A DNA stretch of 59,326 bases from NCBI RefSeq assembly GCF_900129205.1, contig NZ_FQUK01000014.1, positions 1 through 59,326 of the forward strand, in the 5' to 3' direction. Made by a program: the position numbers and the translations under genes. Shown piece by piece: positions 1-10,194 of this stretch. The notes beneath the pieces were generated by a model. That model had not been told where the DNA came from. It made no database searches and saw only the letters and a program-made list of their open reading frames with translations. Positions within the stretch are counted from its first letter, which is position 1, and the number at the start of each line of letters is the position of its first letter. The DNA comes from Thermomonas hydrothermalis (GTDB lineage Bacteria; Pseudomonadota; Gammaproteobacteria; Xanthomonadales; Xanthomonadaceae).

Positions 1-1
1 C

Positions 2-277
2 CTCAGGGCCTGGCTGAGCTGGGCGCGGCGCTGTCGGCTCGAGCCGTTCAAGAAGCTGGCCGCCACGCTCAAGGAGCGGTTCGACGCGGTGGTGCGCGGC
101 ATGGTCGATCACCGCAGCAACGCCTTCGTCGAGGCGATGAACGGGCTGCTGCAGCAGGCCAAGCGCGCCGCGCGCGGCTTCAGGACGAGCCAGAACTTCA
201 TCGCCATCGCCTACCTGCGCATGTCCAAGCTCAAGCACCTGCCGGCCAGTCCGTTCGCGCCGGCGATGCCCCAGTGA
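2..277 (+). CDS. ISL3-family transposase, C-terminal fragment (cut by window edge)
   Basis: Only the last 91 codons are in the window; the frame is open from base 2 to the TGA at 275-277. The conserved end of the DDE domain is visible: an NAFVEAMNG segment holding the terminal catalytic-type Glu, then a basic AKRAARGFRTSQNFIAIAYL stretch typical of ISL3 transposases (the family pattern is roughly NSLIQ-AK-R-RGYR---N-IAM-YL). A matching terminal inverted repeat follows 12 bp after the stop. Family assignment is fairly secure. Whether the element is intact cannot be judged because its front lies outside the window. Confidence 0.8.
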   Translation, partial: LRAWLSWARRCRLEPFKKLAATLKERFDAVVRGMVDHRSNAFVEAMNGLLQQAKRAARGFRTSQNFIAIAYLRMSKLKHLPASPFAPAMPQ

Positions 278-289
278 CAGTGTTGCTTT

Positions 290-311
290 CCACACGAAAC
301 GACATGGAGCC
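290..311. repeat. Right terminal inverted repeat of the ISL3-type element
   Basis: Read on the minus strand this begins GGCTCCATGTCGTTTCGTGTGG. It closely resembles ISL3-family ends, which start GGCTCT and contain a TTTCGTGT core. It sits just after the transposase stop, as expected for the right end. The partner repeat lies outside the window, so the exact element boundary and any target duplication cannot be checked. Confidence 0.65.
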
Positions 312-390
312 ACCCTGACCGGGAATGCACGCTGCACTGCAAAATAGGACTATCGGGTATAGCAATCGATCTGCGTTTTTGCTAACGCCC

Positions 391-2007
391 TCACGCCGGC
401 CGCGGCCGGCGGCGCAGGTCGCGCAGGATCTCGCGCGCGGCATTGCGCCCCGGTAGACCGGTGACACCGCCGCCGGGATGGCTGCCAGAACCGCACAGGT
501 ACAGCCCCCGGAAGGCACCTCGATAATGCCCCTGGCCGAGCACGGGCCGGGCGCTGAACATCTGATCCAGCCCCAGCGCACCGTGGAAGATGTCGCCGCC
601 GACCAGCCCAAACCGGCGCTCCAGGTCGAGCGGGCTCAAGGCCTCGTAGGCGATCACGCTGCGGGCAAAGTTGGGGGCATAGGCGTTGACCGTTTCGATC
701 ATCAGCCGGGCCACGGTGTCGCGATGGGCATCCCAGCCGCCATCCACGTCCGGATGCACGTGCTGGCAGAACAGGCTGGCCACATGCTGCCCAGGCGGAG
801 CCAGGGTGTCGTCCAGCGTGGAGGAGATCACCAGCTCGACGATCGGCTGCCGGGCCCAGCCCGGGTTGTGGGCTTTGGATCTGGCATCGAAATAGGCCTG
901 TTCGAAATACGCCAGCGATGGCCCGATCAGGATGCCGCTTTGGTGGTGCGGCTGTTGCTGCGTACCCGGCATCGCGGTGAAGTCGGGCAGCTCGGACAAC
1001 GCCACGTTCATGCGGAAGGTGCCCGACCCGCAGCGATAGCGACGGATCCGCGCTGCGGTGTCCTCGTCCAGCTGGCCGGGTTCGACCAGCCGGGTATAGA
1101 GCAGCTTCGGATTGAGGTTGCTGGCGATGACGCGTGCGCGCAGCGTGCGGCCATCGGCCAGCACCACACCGCTGGCACGATCCCCCTCGACCAGCAGACG
1201 CACCACCTCGGCGCCGGTTTCGATGACCACCCCGCGCGCCTCGCATTCCTTGCGCATCGCCTGGGTGATCGCGCCCATGCCACCGATCGCATGGCCCCAG
1301 ACACCGGTCTTGCCATTGACCTCGCCGAACACGTGGTGCAACAGCACATAGGCGCTGCCCGGCGTGTACGGACTGGCGAAATTGCCAACCACCGAATCCC
1401 AGCCCAACACCGCCTTCAGCGGCGCGCTCTCGAACCAATCGTCCAGCAGTTCGCCCGCCGACTTGGTGAACAGATCCAGCAGATCGCGCCGGCCGCGCAT
1501 GTCCAGCTGCCGCAGCTGCCGCGCCACGGCGGCAGTGTTGAGCCAGTCGGCCAGGGCGAAACGATCGTTGCCGCTGGGTGGTGTGCGTTGCATCAGCACA
1601 CGCAGAACCGCCACCACCCGGTCGAGCATGGCGTAGTAGGCGGGCAGCCGTTCGGCATCACGCCGCGACCAACGCGCCACTTCGGCGACCGTGTGCTCAC
1701 CGCCCAACCGGAACGCACGTCCGTCCGGCAGCGGCAGAAAGTTGGCGAATGGTCGCTCGACCACGCGCAGGCCATGCTCGGCCAGGCGCAGATCGCGGAT
1801 CACCTTCGGGTTCAGCAGGCTGACGGTGTAGCTGGCCACCGAGTTGCGAAAGCCAGGATGAAACTCCTCGGTCACTGCCGCGCCGCCAACCACGTGGCGA
1901 CGCTCCAGCACCCGCACCCGCAGTCCAGCGCCGGCGAGATACGCCGCACACACCAGGCCGTTGTGGCCTGCCCCCAAGATGAGCACGTCGTCGTGTGTAT
2001 GGGTCAT
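391..2007 (-). CDS. Phytoene-desaturase-like FAD/NAD(P)-dependent oxidoreductase (PYROXD2-type)
   Basis: A 538-residue flavoprotein. The N-terminus carries the dinucleotide-binding motif (G12-A-G-H-N-G17) after a beta strand, followed by a VLERRHVVGGAAVTEE segment, which is the FAD-ribose-binding end of the Rossmann unit in the CrtI/PYROXD2 superfamily. The C-terminus has the matching FAD-closing segment (LYLCGSGSHPGGGVTGLPGR). There are no carotenoid genes nearby, so a carotenoid role is not supported; PYROXD2-like proteins have no firmly established bacterial substrate. The gene appears monocistronic, lying between the IS tail and the groEL terminator, and starts at an ATG 106 bp from that terminator. 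Family certain, substrate unknown. Confidence 0.85.
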   Translation of the reverse strand: MTHTHDDVLILGAGHNGLVCAAYLAGAGLRVRVLERRHVVGGAAVTEEFHPGFRNSVASYTVSLLNPKVIRDLRLAEHGLRVVERPFANFLPLPDGRAFRLGGEHTVAEVARWSRRDAERLPAYYAMLDRVVAVLRVLMQRTPPSGNDRFALADWLNTAAVARQLRQLDMRGRRDLLDLFTKSAGELLDDWFESAPLKAVLGWDSVVGNFASPYTPGSAYVLLHHVFGEVNGKTGVWGHAIGGMGAITQAMRKECEARGVVIETGAEVVRLLVEGDRASGVVLADGRTLRARVIASNLNPKLLYTRLVEPGQLDEDTAARIRRYRCGSGTFRMNVALSELPDFTAMPGTQQQPHHQSGILIGPSLAYFEQAYFDARSKAHNPGWARQPIVELVISSTLDDTLAPPGQHVASLFCQHVHPDVDGGWDAHRDTVARLMIETVNAYAPNFARSVIAYEALSPLDLERRFGLVGGDIFHGALGLDQMFSARPVLGQGHYRGAFRGLYLCGSGSHPGGGVTGLPGRNAAREILRDLRRRPRPA

Positions 2008-2112
2008 GCCCGGTATTCCCCCGCATGTAAAGGTTTGAACCCGCCCATCCTAGCGTCGGCCAGGATGACCGACGACGAACGCAATCACATGATTTGTCTG
2101 ATGCACGCCAAA

Positions 2113-2144
2113 AAGAAAGAAAGGCCCGCTCAACGCGGGCCTTT
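2113..2144 (-). terminator. Rho-independent terminator of groES-groEL
   Basis: A perfect 10-bp inverted repeat (AAAGGCCCGC at 2120-2129, its complement at 2135-2144) with a 5-nt loop. On the minus strand it is followed by a T-rich tract (CTTTCTTTTT). It lies 27 bp beyond the groEL stop. Confidence 0.9.
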
Positions 2145-2171
2145 CTGTGTTGCGGTCGTGGTGCGACGGGA

Positions 2172-3806
<1,635 letters not shown>

Positions 3807-3856
3807 TTACCTCTGTGAATTCGTTGAGTTAGGGAGAGCGGGGAAGCGCCGCGCGA

Positions 3857-4147
3857 TCAGCCGATGATCGCGAACAGGTCGTCTTCCTTGACCACCAGGT
3901 ACTCGACACCGTCGAGCTTGACCTCGGTGCCGCTGTACTTGCCAAACAGCACCTTGTCGCCCACCTTGACCTGCGGCGCGCGCACCTGGCCGTTGTCCAG
4001 CACCTTGCCCGGCCCGACGGCGACGACTTCGCCACGGATCGGCTTCTCGGTAGCGCTGTCAGGGATGACGATCCCGCCTGCAGACACCTTCTCTTCTTCC
4101 ATGCGCTTGATGACCACGCGGTCGTACAGCGGCTTGATGTTGGACAT
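3857..4147 (-). CDS. groS: Co-chaperonin GroES (Hsp10)
   Basis: 96 residues. It caps GroEL rings; the mobile loop (residues about 16-32, [16 protein letters not shown]) and the GEVVAVGPG strand are intact. I chose the ATG at 4147 ([12 protein letters not shown]) over the upstream in-frame ATG at 4162. It has an AGAGG Shine-Dalgarno six bases upstream, and the five extra residues of the longer form are not family-like. First gene of the groES-groEL operon. Confidence 0.98.
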   Translation of the reverse strand: MSNIKPLYDRVVIKRMEEEKVSAGGIVIPDSATEKPIRGEVVAVGPGKVLDNGQVRAPQVKVGDKVLFGKYSGTEVKLDGVEYLVVKEDDLFAIIG

Positions 4148-4259
4148 GTGCAACCTCTGCAAATGGTTGATTGTGTGGGAGAAACCCGGCCATTTTAGCA
4201 GTCGAGACAGGCGACTGCCAAAACATGGGCGTGTGTGCCCGCGTCCGGGACGGACCCGA

Positions 4260-4287
4260 AGATGGGGTGGGATTTCCCGCTTTCAAG
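4260..4287 (-). promoter_or_regulatory. Sigma-32 (RpoH) heat-shock promoter for groES-groEL
   Basis: On the minus strand CTTGAAA (4287-4281) is followed 13 bp later by CCCCATCT (4267-4260). This matches the established sigma-32 consensus CTTGAAA-N(11-16)-CCCCATNT at every specified position. It lies about 113 bp upstream of the groES start. No CIRCE/HrcA repeat was seen in the leader. Confidence 0.9.
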
Positions 4288-4329
4288 GGGGGTGGGACGC
4301 AAAAAGTTCACCCTCAGTCGGCGTAGTCT

Positions 4330-4659
4330 ATGGTCATGACCGCACTGCTCTGCCTGACCACCTGCCCCGACCCGGACAGCGCCGAACGCATCGCCGCCAC
4401 CCTGGTGGAAGAACGCCTGGCCGCCTGCGTCAACCTCATCCCTGGCCTGCGCTCGGTGTACCGCTGGCAAGGCGCAATCCAGCGCGAGGCGGAAGTCCTG
4501 CTGCTGATCAAGACCCACCCCGACCGCTACCCGGCCCTGCAGACCCGGCTGACCGCGCTGCACCCGTATGAACTGCCGGAGCTGATCGCGGTCGAATCCG
4601 CCACCGGCCTGCCCGCGTACCTGCACTGGGTGGCCGACAACACCCGCCCCGTGGAATGA
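4330..4659 (+). CDS. cutA: Divalent-cation tolerance protein CutA
   Basis: 109 residues, the normal length of the trimeric CutA1 fold. Hallmarks are LLCLTTCPDPDSAERIAATLVEERLAACVN near the start, the Y-W-Q-G strand, and the HPYELPELIAV segment with the conserved HPYE. Linked in Enterobacteria to copper tolerance. It lies 4 bp upstream of dsbD, an arrangement also found at the E. coli cutA locus, and diverges from groES-groEL. An alternative start two codons further in (ATG 4336) would give 107 residues. Confidence 0.95.
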   Translation: MVMTALLCLTTCPDPDSAERIAATLVEERLAACVNLIPGLRSVYRWQGAIQREAEVLLLIKTHPDRYPALQTRLTALHPYELPELIAVESATGLPAYLHWVADNTRPVE

Positions 4660-4663
4660 CCTC

Positions 4664-6922
4664 ATGCCTGCACTGATCGTGCGCCTGCGCGGCGCGCTCG
4701 CCGCTTTGCTGCTTGCCCTGTCCCTGCCCGCTGCGGCGGGCATCGTCGGTGAGCTGCCACCCGTGGATTCGGTCTTCGTGCTGTCCGCCCAGGCCACGGC
4801 GGCAAACCGGATCGAGGTGCGTTGGGCCATTGCCGACGGCTATTACCTGTACCGCCACCGCATCTCCGCCCAGGCCCGCGCCGGATTGACCGATGCCGTG
4901 TTCACCCTGCCGGAGGGCGAGCCGCACCATGACGAGTTTTTCGGCGACGTACAAACCTACCGCCGGCAGCTGGTCGGCGTGCTGACCGGCACCCCGGTGG
5001 CAGGCGCACAGGCGGTCGCGCTGACCGTCAAATACCAGGGCTGCGCCGATGCCGGCGTGTGCTACCCGCCGCAGACCCGCACCCTGACGGTCGCCCTGCC
5101 GACCGCCAGTACGGACGCTGCCCCATTGCTGGGGCGCGGCAGTGGCCGCACCCTGCTGCAACTGGCGGATTCCGGCGCCGCGGCCGCGCCTCTGCCGCCC
5201 GAGCAGGCATTCCAGGCCGAGGCGATTGCGCTCGACGGCAATACCCTGCTGCTACGGCTGACCCCGGCACCGGGCTATTACCTGTACCGCGACAAGCTCG
5301 CAGCCCGGCTCGAGGCCGGCCCGGGCCTGGCCGCCACCCTGCCGCCAGCCGATCGCCTGCCCAAGGCCACGCCATACAAGGACGCCCATTTCGGTGACGT
5401 TGCGGTGTATTTCGAGCAGGTCGAGTTCCCGCTGCCGGTGACCCGCACGCGCACCGACGCCGCCCGCGGCAGCCTGGTGGTGGACTTGCAGGGCTGCCAG
5501 ACCGACGGCATCTGCTACCCGCCGATGACGCGCCGGCTGGCAGTTTCCCTGCCGGCCGGCCGCCTGTCTGCCCAGGCGGCACCCGCCGCCGCGCTGGACG
5601 CCAACGCAGATGCAAATTCGGCCCCACGGGTCACCCCCAGCACCACCCCCGTCATCGCCGCCGCCCCGCCATCCCGGCCTGCCTCAGTCGATGATGCCGC
5701 ACCACCCCCCACCCCCAGCCTGTGGCTCGCCCTGCTGCTGGCGCTCATAGGCGGGCTGAGCCTCAATCTGATGCCCTGCGTATTGCCGGTGCTGTCCCTG
5801 AAGGCACTCTCGCTGGTATCTGGCGGCGCAAGCCGGCAGCGGGCGCGGCAGCAGGCGCTGGCCTATACCGCCGGCGTGCTGCTGTCGATGCTGACGCTGG
5901 GCGCGCTGGTGCTGGCACTGCGCCACGCCGGGCTGGCGCTGGGCTGGGGCTTCCAGTTGCAGCAGCCGCTGGTGCTGGCGGTGCTGGCGCTGGTGATGTT
6001 CGTGCTGGGCCTGTCGCTGTCGGGAGTCTGGCAGGCACAGTTGGCGCTGGGCGCCGGGGCCAGCCGCCTGCTGCAGGGCGACACCCTGCGCGCCGACCTG
6101 CTCACCGGCGTGCTGGCGGTGGTGCTGGCCACGCCCTGTACCGCGCCATTCATGGGCGCGGCGCTGGCCTATGCCTTCACCGGCCCGCTCACCGGTGCGC
6201 TGCTGGTGTTTTTGATGCTGGGGCTGGGGCTGGCGCTGCCGTTCCTGCTGATCGGCTTCATCCCGGCACTGGCCCGACGGCTGCCCCGGCCGGGGGCCTG
6301 GATGGAGACGTTCAAGCAGCTGCTGGCGTTCCCGCTGTATGCCACCGCCGCCTGGCTGGTGTGGGTGCTGGCGCGGCTGCGCGGCGCCGACGCCGTCGGC
6401 CTGTGGCTGGCCGCGGCGATCCTGCTGGCACTGGCGGCGTGGACCTGGACGCGCGGCACCCTGCACCGGCGCTGGCGCTGGCTGACGCTTGCCGCCCTGC
6501 TGGCCGCGCTCTGGCCGCTGGCCCAGATCGGCCAACTGACGCGCCCGCAGATGGCGACCACGCCCGCCGTCGATTCGCCCCAGGTGGCCTGGTCGGAGCA
6601 GGCACTGGCCGACCTGCGTGCGCAGGGCCGAGTGGTGTTCGTGGACATCACCGCCGACTGGTGCGTGAGCTGCAAGGCCAACGAAAAAACCGTGCTGTCC
6701 ACCCGCCGCTTCCTCGCTGCCCTGCAACAGGCCAATGCCGTGTACATGGTGGGGGACTACACCGACGTGGACCCGGCCCTGACTGCCTACCTGCAACGGT
6801 ATCGTGCGGTCGGCGTGCCGCTGTATGTGGTCTATCCGCGCAATGGCGGCCCAGGCCGCGTTCTGCCCACCCTGCTCACCCCGGGCCTGGTCGAGGCCGC
6901 CCTGCGCGAGGCAGCACGCTGA
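4664..6922 (+). CDS. dsbD: Thiol:disulfide interchange protein DsbD with duplicated periplasmic alpha domain
   Basis: 752 residues against about 565 for E. coli DsbD. DsbD carries electrons from cytoplasmic thioredoxin across the inner membrane to periplasmic DsbC- and TlpA-type partners. Order: signal peptide (1-26); alpha domain one with a C-X5-C pair (C127/C133); a second alpha domain with another C-X5-C pair (C278/C284); a Pro/Ala-rich linker; a polytopic membrane core with the two redox cysteines in MPCVLP (C372) and TPCTAP (C492); and a C-terminal thioredoxin domain with WCVSC (about 666/669). The extra length is explained by the tandem alpha domain. cutA lies directly upstream; the TlpA-like gene overlaps the stop by one base (TGATG). 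Confidence 0.96.
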   Translation: MPALIVRLRGALAALLLALSLPAAAGIVGELPPVDSVFVLSAQATAANRIEVRWAIADGYYLYRHRISAQARAGLTDAVFTLPEGEPHHDEFFGDVQTYRRQLVGVLTGTPVAGAQAVALTVKYQGCADAGVCYPPQTRTLTVALPTASTDAAPLLGRGSGRTLLQLADSGAAAAPLPPEQAFQAEAIALDGNTLLLRLTPAPGYYLYRDKLAARLEAGPGLAATLPPADRLPKATPYKDAHFGDVAVYFEQVEFPLPVTRTRTDAARGSLVVDLQGCQTDGICYPPMTRRLAVSLPAGRLSAQAAPAAALDANADANSAPRVTPSTTPVIAAAPPSRPASVDDAAPPPTPSLWLALLLALIGGLSLNLMPCVLPVLSLKALSLVSGGASRQRARQQALAYTAGVLLSMLTLGALVLALRHAGLALGWGFQLQQPLVLAVLALVMFVLGLSLSGVWQAQLALGAGASRLLQGDTLRADLLTGVLAVVLATPCTAPFMGAALAYAFTGPLTGALLVFLMLGLGLALPFLLIGFIPALARRLPRPGAWMETFKQLLAFPLYATAAWLVWVLARLRGADAVGLWLAAAILLALAAWTWTRGTLHRRWRWLTLAALLAALWPLAQIGQLTRPQMATTPAVDSPQVAWSEQALADLRAQGRVVFVDITADWCVSCKANEKTVLSTRRFLAALQQANAVYMVGDYTDVDPALTAYLQRYRAVGVPLYVVYPRNGGPGRVLPTLLTPGLVEAALREAAR

Positions 6923-7551
6923 TGGCAGGCTATGGTCGGGTACTGCTGGTGGCGACCCTGGCCGCACTGGCCGGCGCCGTCACCAGCCTGTGGCTGGAAC
7001 CGCGCGGCCTGTACCGGTTGGCAGGCAGCGCCGCCGGCCAGCAGTTGCTGCAGGCGGCCACGCAGGCCCGCGCCCCGACGCCCCCGCCCGGCGTGCGTCC
7101 GGCACGTCTCGGCGAGCCGATGCCGGCCATGACCCTCTCCGACCTGGACGGACGCCCCGTGCAGATCCCGCAGGCGTGGCGTGGCCGCCCCACCCTGGTC
7201 AACTTGTGGGCGAGCTGGTGCGCGCCCTGCCTGAAGGAAATGCCCGATCTGCAGGCATTTGCCACCCATCAGGGCCAAACTGGCGTGCAGGTGGTCGGCA
7301 TCGCCCTGGATGACACAGAAGCCGTGCGCGCCTTTCTGGCGGCCCACGCCATCACCTACCTGGTGCTGCTGGACACCCCTGGCCCAGCGGATGCCGGCGT
7401 GCGCCTGGGCAATACAGCCGGGGTGCTGCCGTATTCGGTGCTGATCGCCGCCGATGGGCGGCTGCTGAAGACCCGGATCGGGCCGTTTGCCGACCTGGCC
7501 GAGATCCGCGCCTGGGCTGCGCCGGCCAGCTCACACCCGCAGGATCGCTGA
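6922..7551 (+). CDS. TlpA/ResA-like membrane-anchored thioredoxin
   Basis: 209 residues: one N-terminal membrane anchor, a Pro-rich spacer, and a redoxin domain containing WASWCAPC (C100/C103) and a later cis-Pro region (GVLPYSVLI). Such proteins reduce specific periplasmic disulfides, for example in cytochrome c maturation, and draw electrons from DsbD/CcdA-type transporters. It is translationally coupled to dsbD through a one-base stop/start overlap, so DsbD is the likely electron source. The start was set at the ATG 6922 because of this overlap; longer versions of the frame run through dsbD. Exact client unknown. Confidence 0.9.
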   Translation: MAGYGRVLLVATLAALAGAVTSLWLEPRGLYRLAGSAAGQQLLQAATQARAPTPPPGVRPARLGEPMPAMTLSDLDGRPVQIPQAWRGRPTLVNLWASWCAPCLKEMPDLQAFATHQGQTGVQVVGIALDDTEAVRAFLAAHAITYLVLLDTPGPADAGVRLGNTAGVLPYSVLIAADGRLLKTRIGPFADLAEIRAWAAPASSHPQDR

Positions 7552-7582
7552 AGCAGGCCCGCACGGGCCTAGAGTCAATACT

Positions 7583-7596
7583 CAAACATCCGTTTA
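7583..7596. promoter_or_regulatory. Possible operator: CAAAC-N4-GTTTA inverted repeat upstream of aroQ-accB-accC
   Basis: CAAAC (7583-7587) and GTTTA (7592-7596) form a short inverted repeat in an unusually AT-rich patch (about 7573-7612) 97 bp before aroQ. It differs by one base from the G/C-AAAC-N2-4-GTTT-G/C pattern known for PsrA-type TetR regulators of fatty-acid genes. A short motif like this can occur by chance. Confidence 0.25.
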
Positions 7597-7692
7597 AAAC
7601 CGTCACTTTTCGGGAAAGTTCGCCGAACTGGACAGCAACACCCAAAACGGGAGACACTGCGCGCCCGTTCCGATCCGTCTGCCCGCCGCCCG

Positions 7693-8133
7693 ATGGCCCG
7701 CCTTCTGCTGCTGCATGGCCCCAACCTCAACCTGCTCGGGGTGCGCGAGCCGGAGATCTATGGCGCGCTCACCCTGGAGGCGTTGAATGCCGATCTGCGT
7801 GCACGCGCGCAGGCCGCCGGCCATACGCTCGACATCCTGCAGTCCAACGCCGAGCACGTGCTGGTGGAACGGGTTCAGGCTGCCCGCAGTGACGGCACCG
7901 CCTTCATCCTGATCAACCCGGCCGCCTTCACCCACACCTCGGTCGCCCTGCGCGACGCGCTGGCCGCGGTGGCCCTGCCTTTCATCGAAATCCACCTGTC
8001 CAACCCGCATGCCCGCGAGCCCTTCCGCCAGCACAGCTATTTCAGTGACAAAGCGGTGGGGGTGATCTGCGGCTTCGGTGCGGATTCCTACCGCTATGCG
8101 CTGGACGCCGCGCTCAAGCGGCTTCCCGCCTGA
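7693..8133 (+). CDS. aroQ: Type II 3-dehydroquinate dehydratase
   Basis: 146 residues, the size of the dodecameric type II enzyme of the shikimate pathway (3-dehydroquinate to 3-dehydroshikimate). Active-site signatures are all present: HGPNLNLLG, the lid-loop Arg and Tyr (REPEIYG), the NPAAFTHTS substrate loop, and EIHLSN followed by AREPFR with the catalytic His. It lies 23 bp before accB; the aroQ-accB-accC order is common in Gammaproteobacteria and links aromatic and fatty-acid synthesis in one transcript. Confidence 0.98.
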   Translation: MARLLLLHGPNLNLLGVREPEIYGALTLEALNADLRARAQAAGHTLDILQSNAEHVLVERVQAARSDGTAFILINPAAFTHTSVALRDALAAVALPFIEIHLSNPHAREPFRQHSYFSDKAVGVICGFGADSYRYALDAALKRLPA

Positions 8134-8156
8134 TATCTGCCCAAAGGAGCATCCCG

Positions 8157-8642
8157 ATGGACCTGCGCAAGATCAAAAAACTGATCGACCTGCTGGAAGA
8201 GTCGAACCTGGCCGAAATCGAAATCCGCGAGGGCGAGGAATCCGTCCGGCTGGCGCGGGTGCCCAAGGGCGGGCTCCCTGCGACCGCTGTGGCCGCCGCG
8301 CCCATGCCGGCCGCCCCGGCTGCCCATGCCGCGCCAATGCCGATGCAATCCCCCACCGAATCCGCCACCGGCGGCACCCCGCGTGCGCCCGCGCACGATC
8401 TTCCGGAGGGCCATGTGGTGCGCTCGCCGATGGTCGGCACCTTCTACGCCAGCCCGGCACCGGACAAGCCGCCCTTCGTCACCCTGGGGCAGCAGGTCAA
8501 GGCCGGCGACACCTTGGGCATCATCGAAGCGATGAAGATGTTCAACCCGATCGAAGCCGAGGTGTCCGGCACCATCGTGGCCATCAAGTGTGAGAGCGGC
8601 CAGCCGGTGGAGTTCGACCAGCCGCTGTTCGTGATCGCCTAA
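8157..8642 (+). CDS. accB: Biotin carboxyl carrier protein of acetyl-CoA carboxylase
   Basis: 161 residues. The N-terminal helix ([23 protein letters not shown]) is followed by an Ala/Pro/Met-rich flexible linker (about 45-80) and a C-terminal biotinyl domain with the biotin attachment motif EAMKM, whose Lys is the modified residue. It carries CO2 between AccC and the AccAD transferase in the first step of fatty-acid synthesis. An AAAGGAG ribosome site precedes the ATG. accC starts 15 bp after the stop. Confidence 0.99.
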   Translation: MDLRKIKKLIDLLEESNLAEIEIREGEESVRLARVPKGGLPATAVAAAPMPAAPAAHAAPMPMQSPTESATGGTPRAPAHDLPEGHVVRSPMVGTFYASPAPDKPPFVTLGQQVKAGDTLGIIEAMKMFNPIEAEVSGTIVAIKCESGQPVEFDQPLFVIA

Positions 8643-8657
8643 CGCCGGAGCGACCCG

Positions 8658-10025
8658 ATGCTGGAGAAAGTCGTCATCGCCAACCGCGGCGAAATCGCCC
8701 TGCGCATCCTGCGCGCCTGCCATGCCATGGGCATCCGCACCGTCGCCGTGCATTCGACCGTGGACCGCAATCTCAAGCACGTGGCCATGGCGGATGAATC
8801 GGTCTGCATCGGCCCGGCACCCTCGGCGGAGAGTTACCTCAATATGCCGGCGATCATCGCCGCTGCCGAGGTCACCGATGCCCAGGCCATCCATCCCGGT
8901 TACGGCTTCCTCTCGGAAAACGCGGATTTCGCCGAACGGGTGGAGCAAAGCGGTTTCATCTTCATCGGCCCACGGCCTGACACCATCCGCCTGATGGGCG
9001 ACAAGGTGGAGGCGATCCGCGCGATGAAAGCGGCTGGCGTGCCCTGCGTGCCCGGCAGCGGCGGCCCGCTTGGCAATGATGCCGCCACCAACATCAAGAT
9101 CGCCCGCGAAATCGGCTATCCGGTGATCATCAAGGCCGCGGGTGGCGGCGGCGGTCGCGGCATGCGCGTGGTGCACTCGGAAGCCGCGCTGATCAATGCC
9201 ATCAACACCACCCGCCAGGAAGCCAAAGCCGCCTTCGGCAACGACATGGTGTACATGGAGAAGTTCCTGGAGAACCCGCGCCATGTCGAAATCCAGGTGC
9301 TCGCCGACGGTCAAGGCAACGCCATCCACTTGGGCGAACGCGACTGCTCCATGCAGCGCCGTCACCAGAAAGTGGTGGAAGAGGCCCCGGCGCCAGGGAT
9401 CACCCCGGAGCTGCGCGACCAGATCGGCCGGGTCTGCGTGGAAGCCTGCCTGCGCATCGGCTACCGCGGCGCGGGCACCTTCGAGTTCCTCTACCAGGAC
9501 GGCCGCTTCTACTTCATCGAAATGAACACCCGCATCCAGGTGGAGCATCCGGTCACCGAAATGGTCACTGGCATCGACCTGGTGCGCGAGCAGCTGCTGA
9601 TCGCCGCCGGCCATAAGCTCTCGATCCGGCAGGAAGACGTGGTTCTGCGCGGCCACGCCATCGAATGCCGGATCAACGCCGAGGACCCCGACACGTTCTT
9701 CCCCAGCCCCGGCCTGATCCAGCATTTCCACGCCCCGGGCGGCCCGGGCGTGCGGGTGGACAGCCATATCTACGAGGGCTACCGGGTTCCGCCCAACTAC
9801 GACTCGATGATCGGCAAGCTGATCGTGCACGGCGCCGACCGCGCCCAGGCGATCGCCCGCATGCGGGTGGCGCTCTCCGAAATGGTGGTGGACGGCATCA
9901 AGACCAACATCCCGCTGCAACAGCGGATCATGGCCGACGGCGGCTTCTGCCAGGGCGGGCAGAACATCCACTATCTGGAAAAGAAACTGGCCGAACGCCG
10001 GGAAAAGGCGCTGTCGCTGCTGTGA
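8658..10025 (+). CDS. accC: Biotin carboxylase subunit of acetyl-CoA carboxylase
   Basis: 455 residues. It has the biotin-carboxylase N-domain ([21 protein letters not shown]), an ATP-grasp domain with the glycine-rich lid ([11 protein letters not shown]), the [14 protein letters not shown] catalytic segment, and the C-domain ending in a short basic tail. It catalyses ATP- and bicarbonate-dependent carboxylation of the biotin on AccB. Last gene of the aroQ-accB-accC set; the next 169 bp hold only a weak GC-rich hairpin (10107-10126) with no T-run. Confidence 0.99.
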   Translation: MLEKVVIANRGEIALRILRACHAMGIRTVAVHSTVDRNLKHVAMADESVCIGPAPSAESYLNMPAIIAAAEVTDAQAIHPGYGFLSENADFAERVEQSGFIFIGPRPDTIRLMGDKVEAIRAMKAAGVPCVPGSGGPLGNDAATNIKIAREIGYPVIIKAAGGGGGRGMRVVHSEAALINAINTTRQEAKAAFGNDMVYMEKFLENPRHVEIQVLADGQGNAIHLGERDCSMQRRHQKVVEEAPAPGITPELRDQIGRVCVEACLRIGYRGAGTFEFLYQDGRFYFIEMNTRIQVEHPVTEMVTGIDLVREQLLIAAGHKLSIRQEDVVLRGHAIECRINAEDPDTFFPSPGLIQHFHAPGGPGVRVDSHIYEGYRVPPNYDSMIGKLIVHGADRAQAIARMRVALSEMVVDGIKTNIPLQQRIMADGGFCQGGQNIHYLEKKLAERREKALSLL

Positions 10026-10194
10026 CCGCCAGCCCGGCGGCCACAACCAGGCATGATCACAGGTGGCCTGTCATGGCGACCGCCCGGCCTCCTTGGAACA
10101 CCGTAAGCCGCCCGCCAGAGGGCGGCGGTCGCTGCACCACGCTGCTACCATTTCGCCGCGATTGGCCGTTTCCGGCCCGGTGAGGGGAGCACCG

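Noticed and set aside
391..2007. Carotenoid phytoene desaturase (crtI)
   Set aside because: The family is shared, but the absence of crtB/crtE/crtY neighbours and the PYROXD2-like C-terminus argue against a carotenoid assignment.
5722..6921. Upstream extension of the TlpA-like frame through dsbD
   Set aside because: The reading in that frame is Ala/Gly/Arg-rich noise; the ATG at 6922 overlapping the dsbD stop is the natural start.
10107..10126. GC-rich hairpin after accC as a terminator
   Set aside because: The stem is only 7 bp with a 6-nt loop and no T-run; it is common background in GC-rich DNA.
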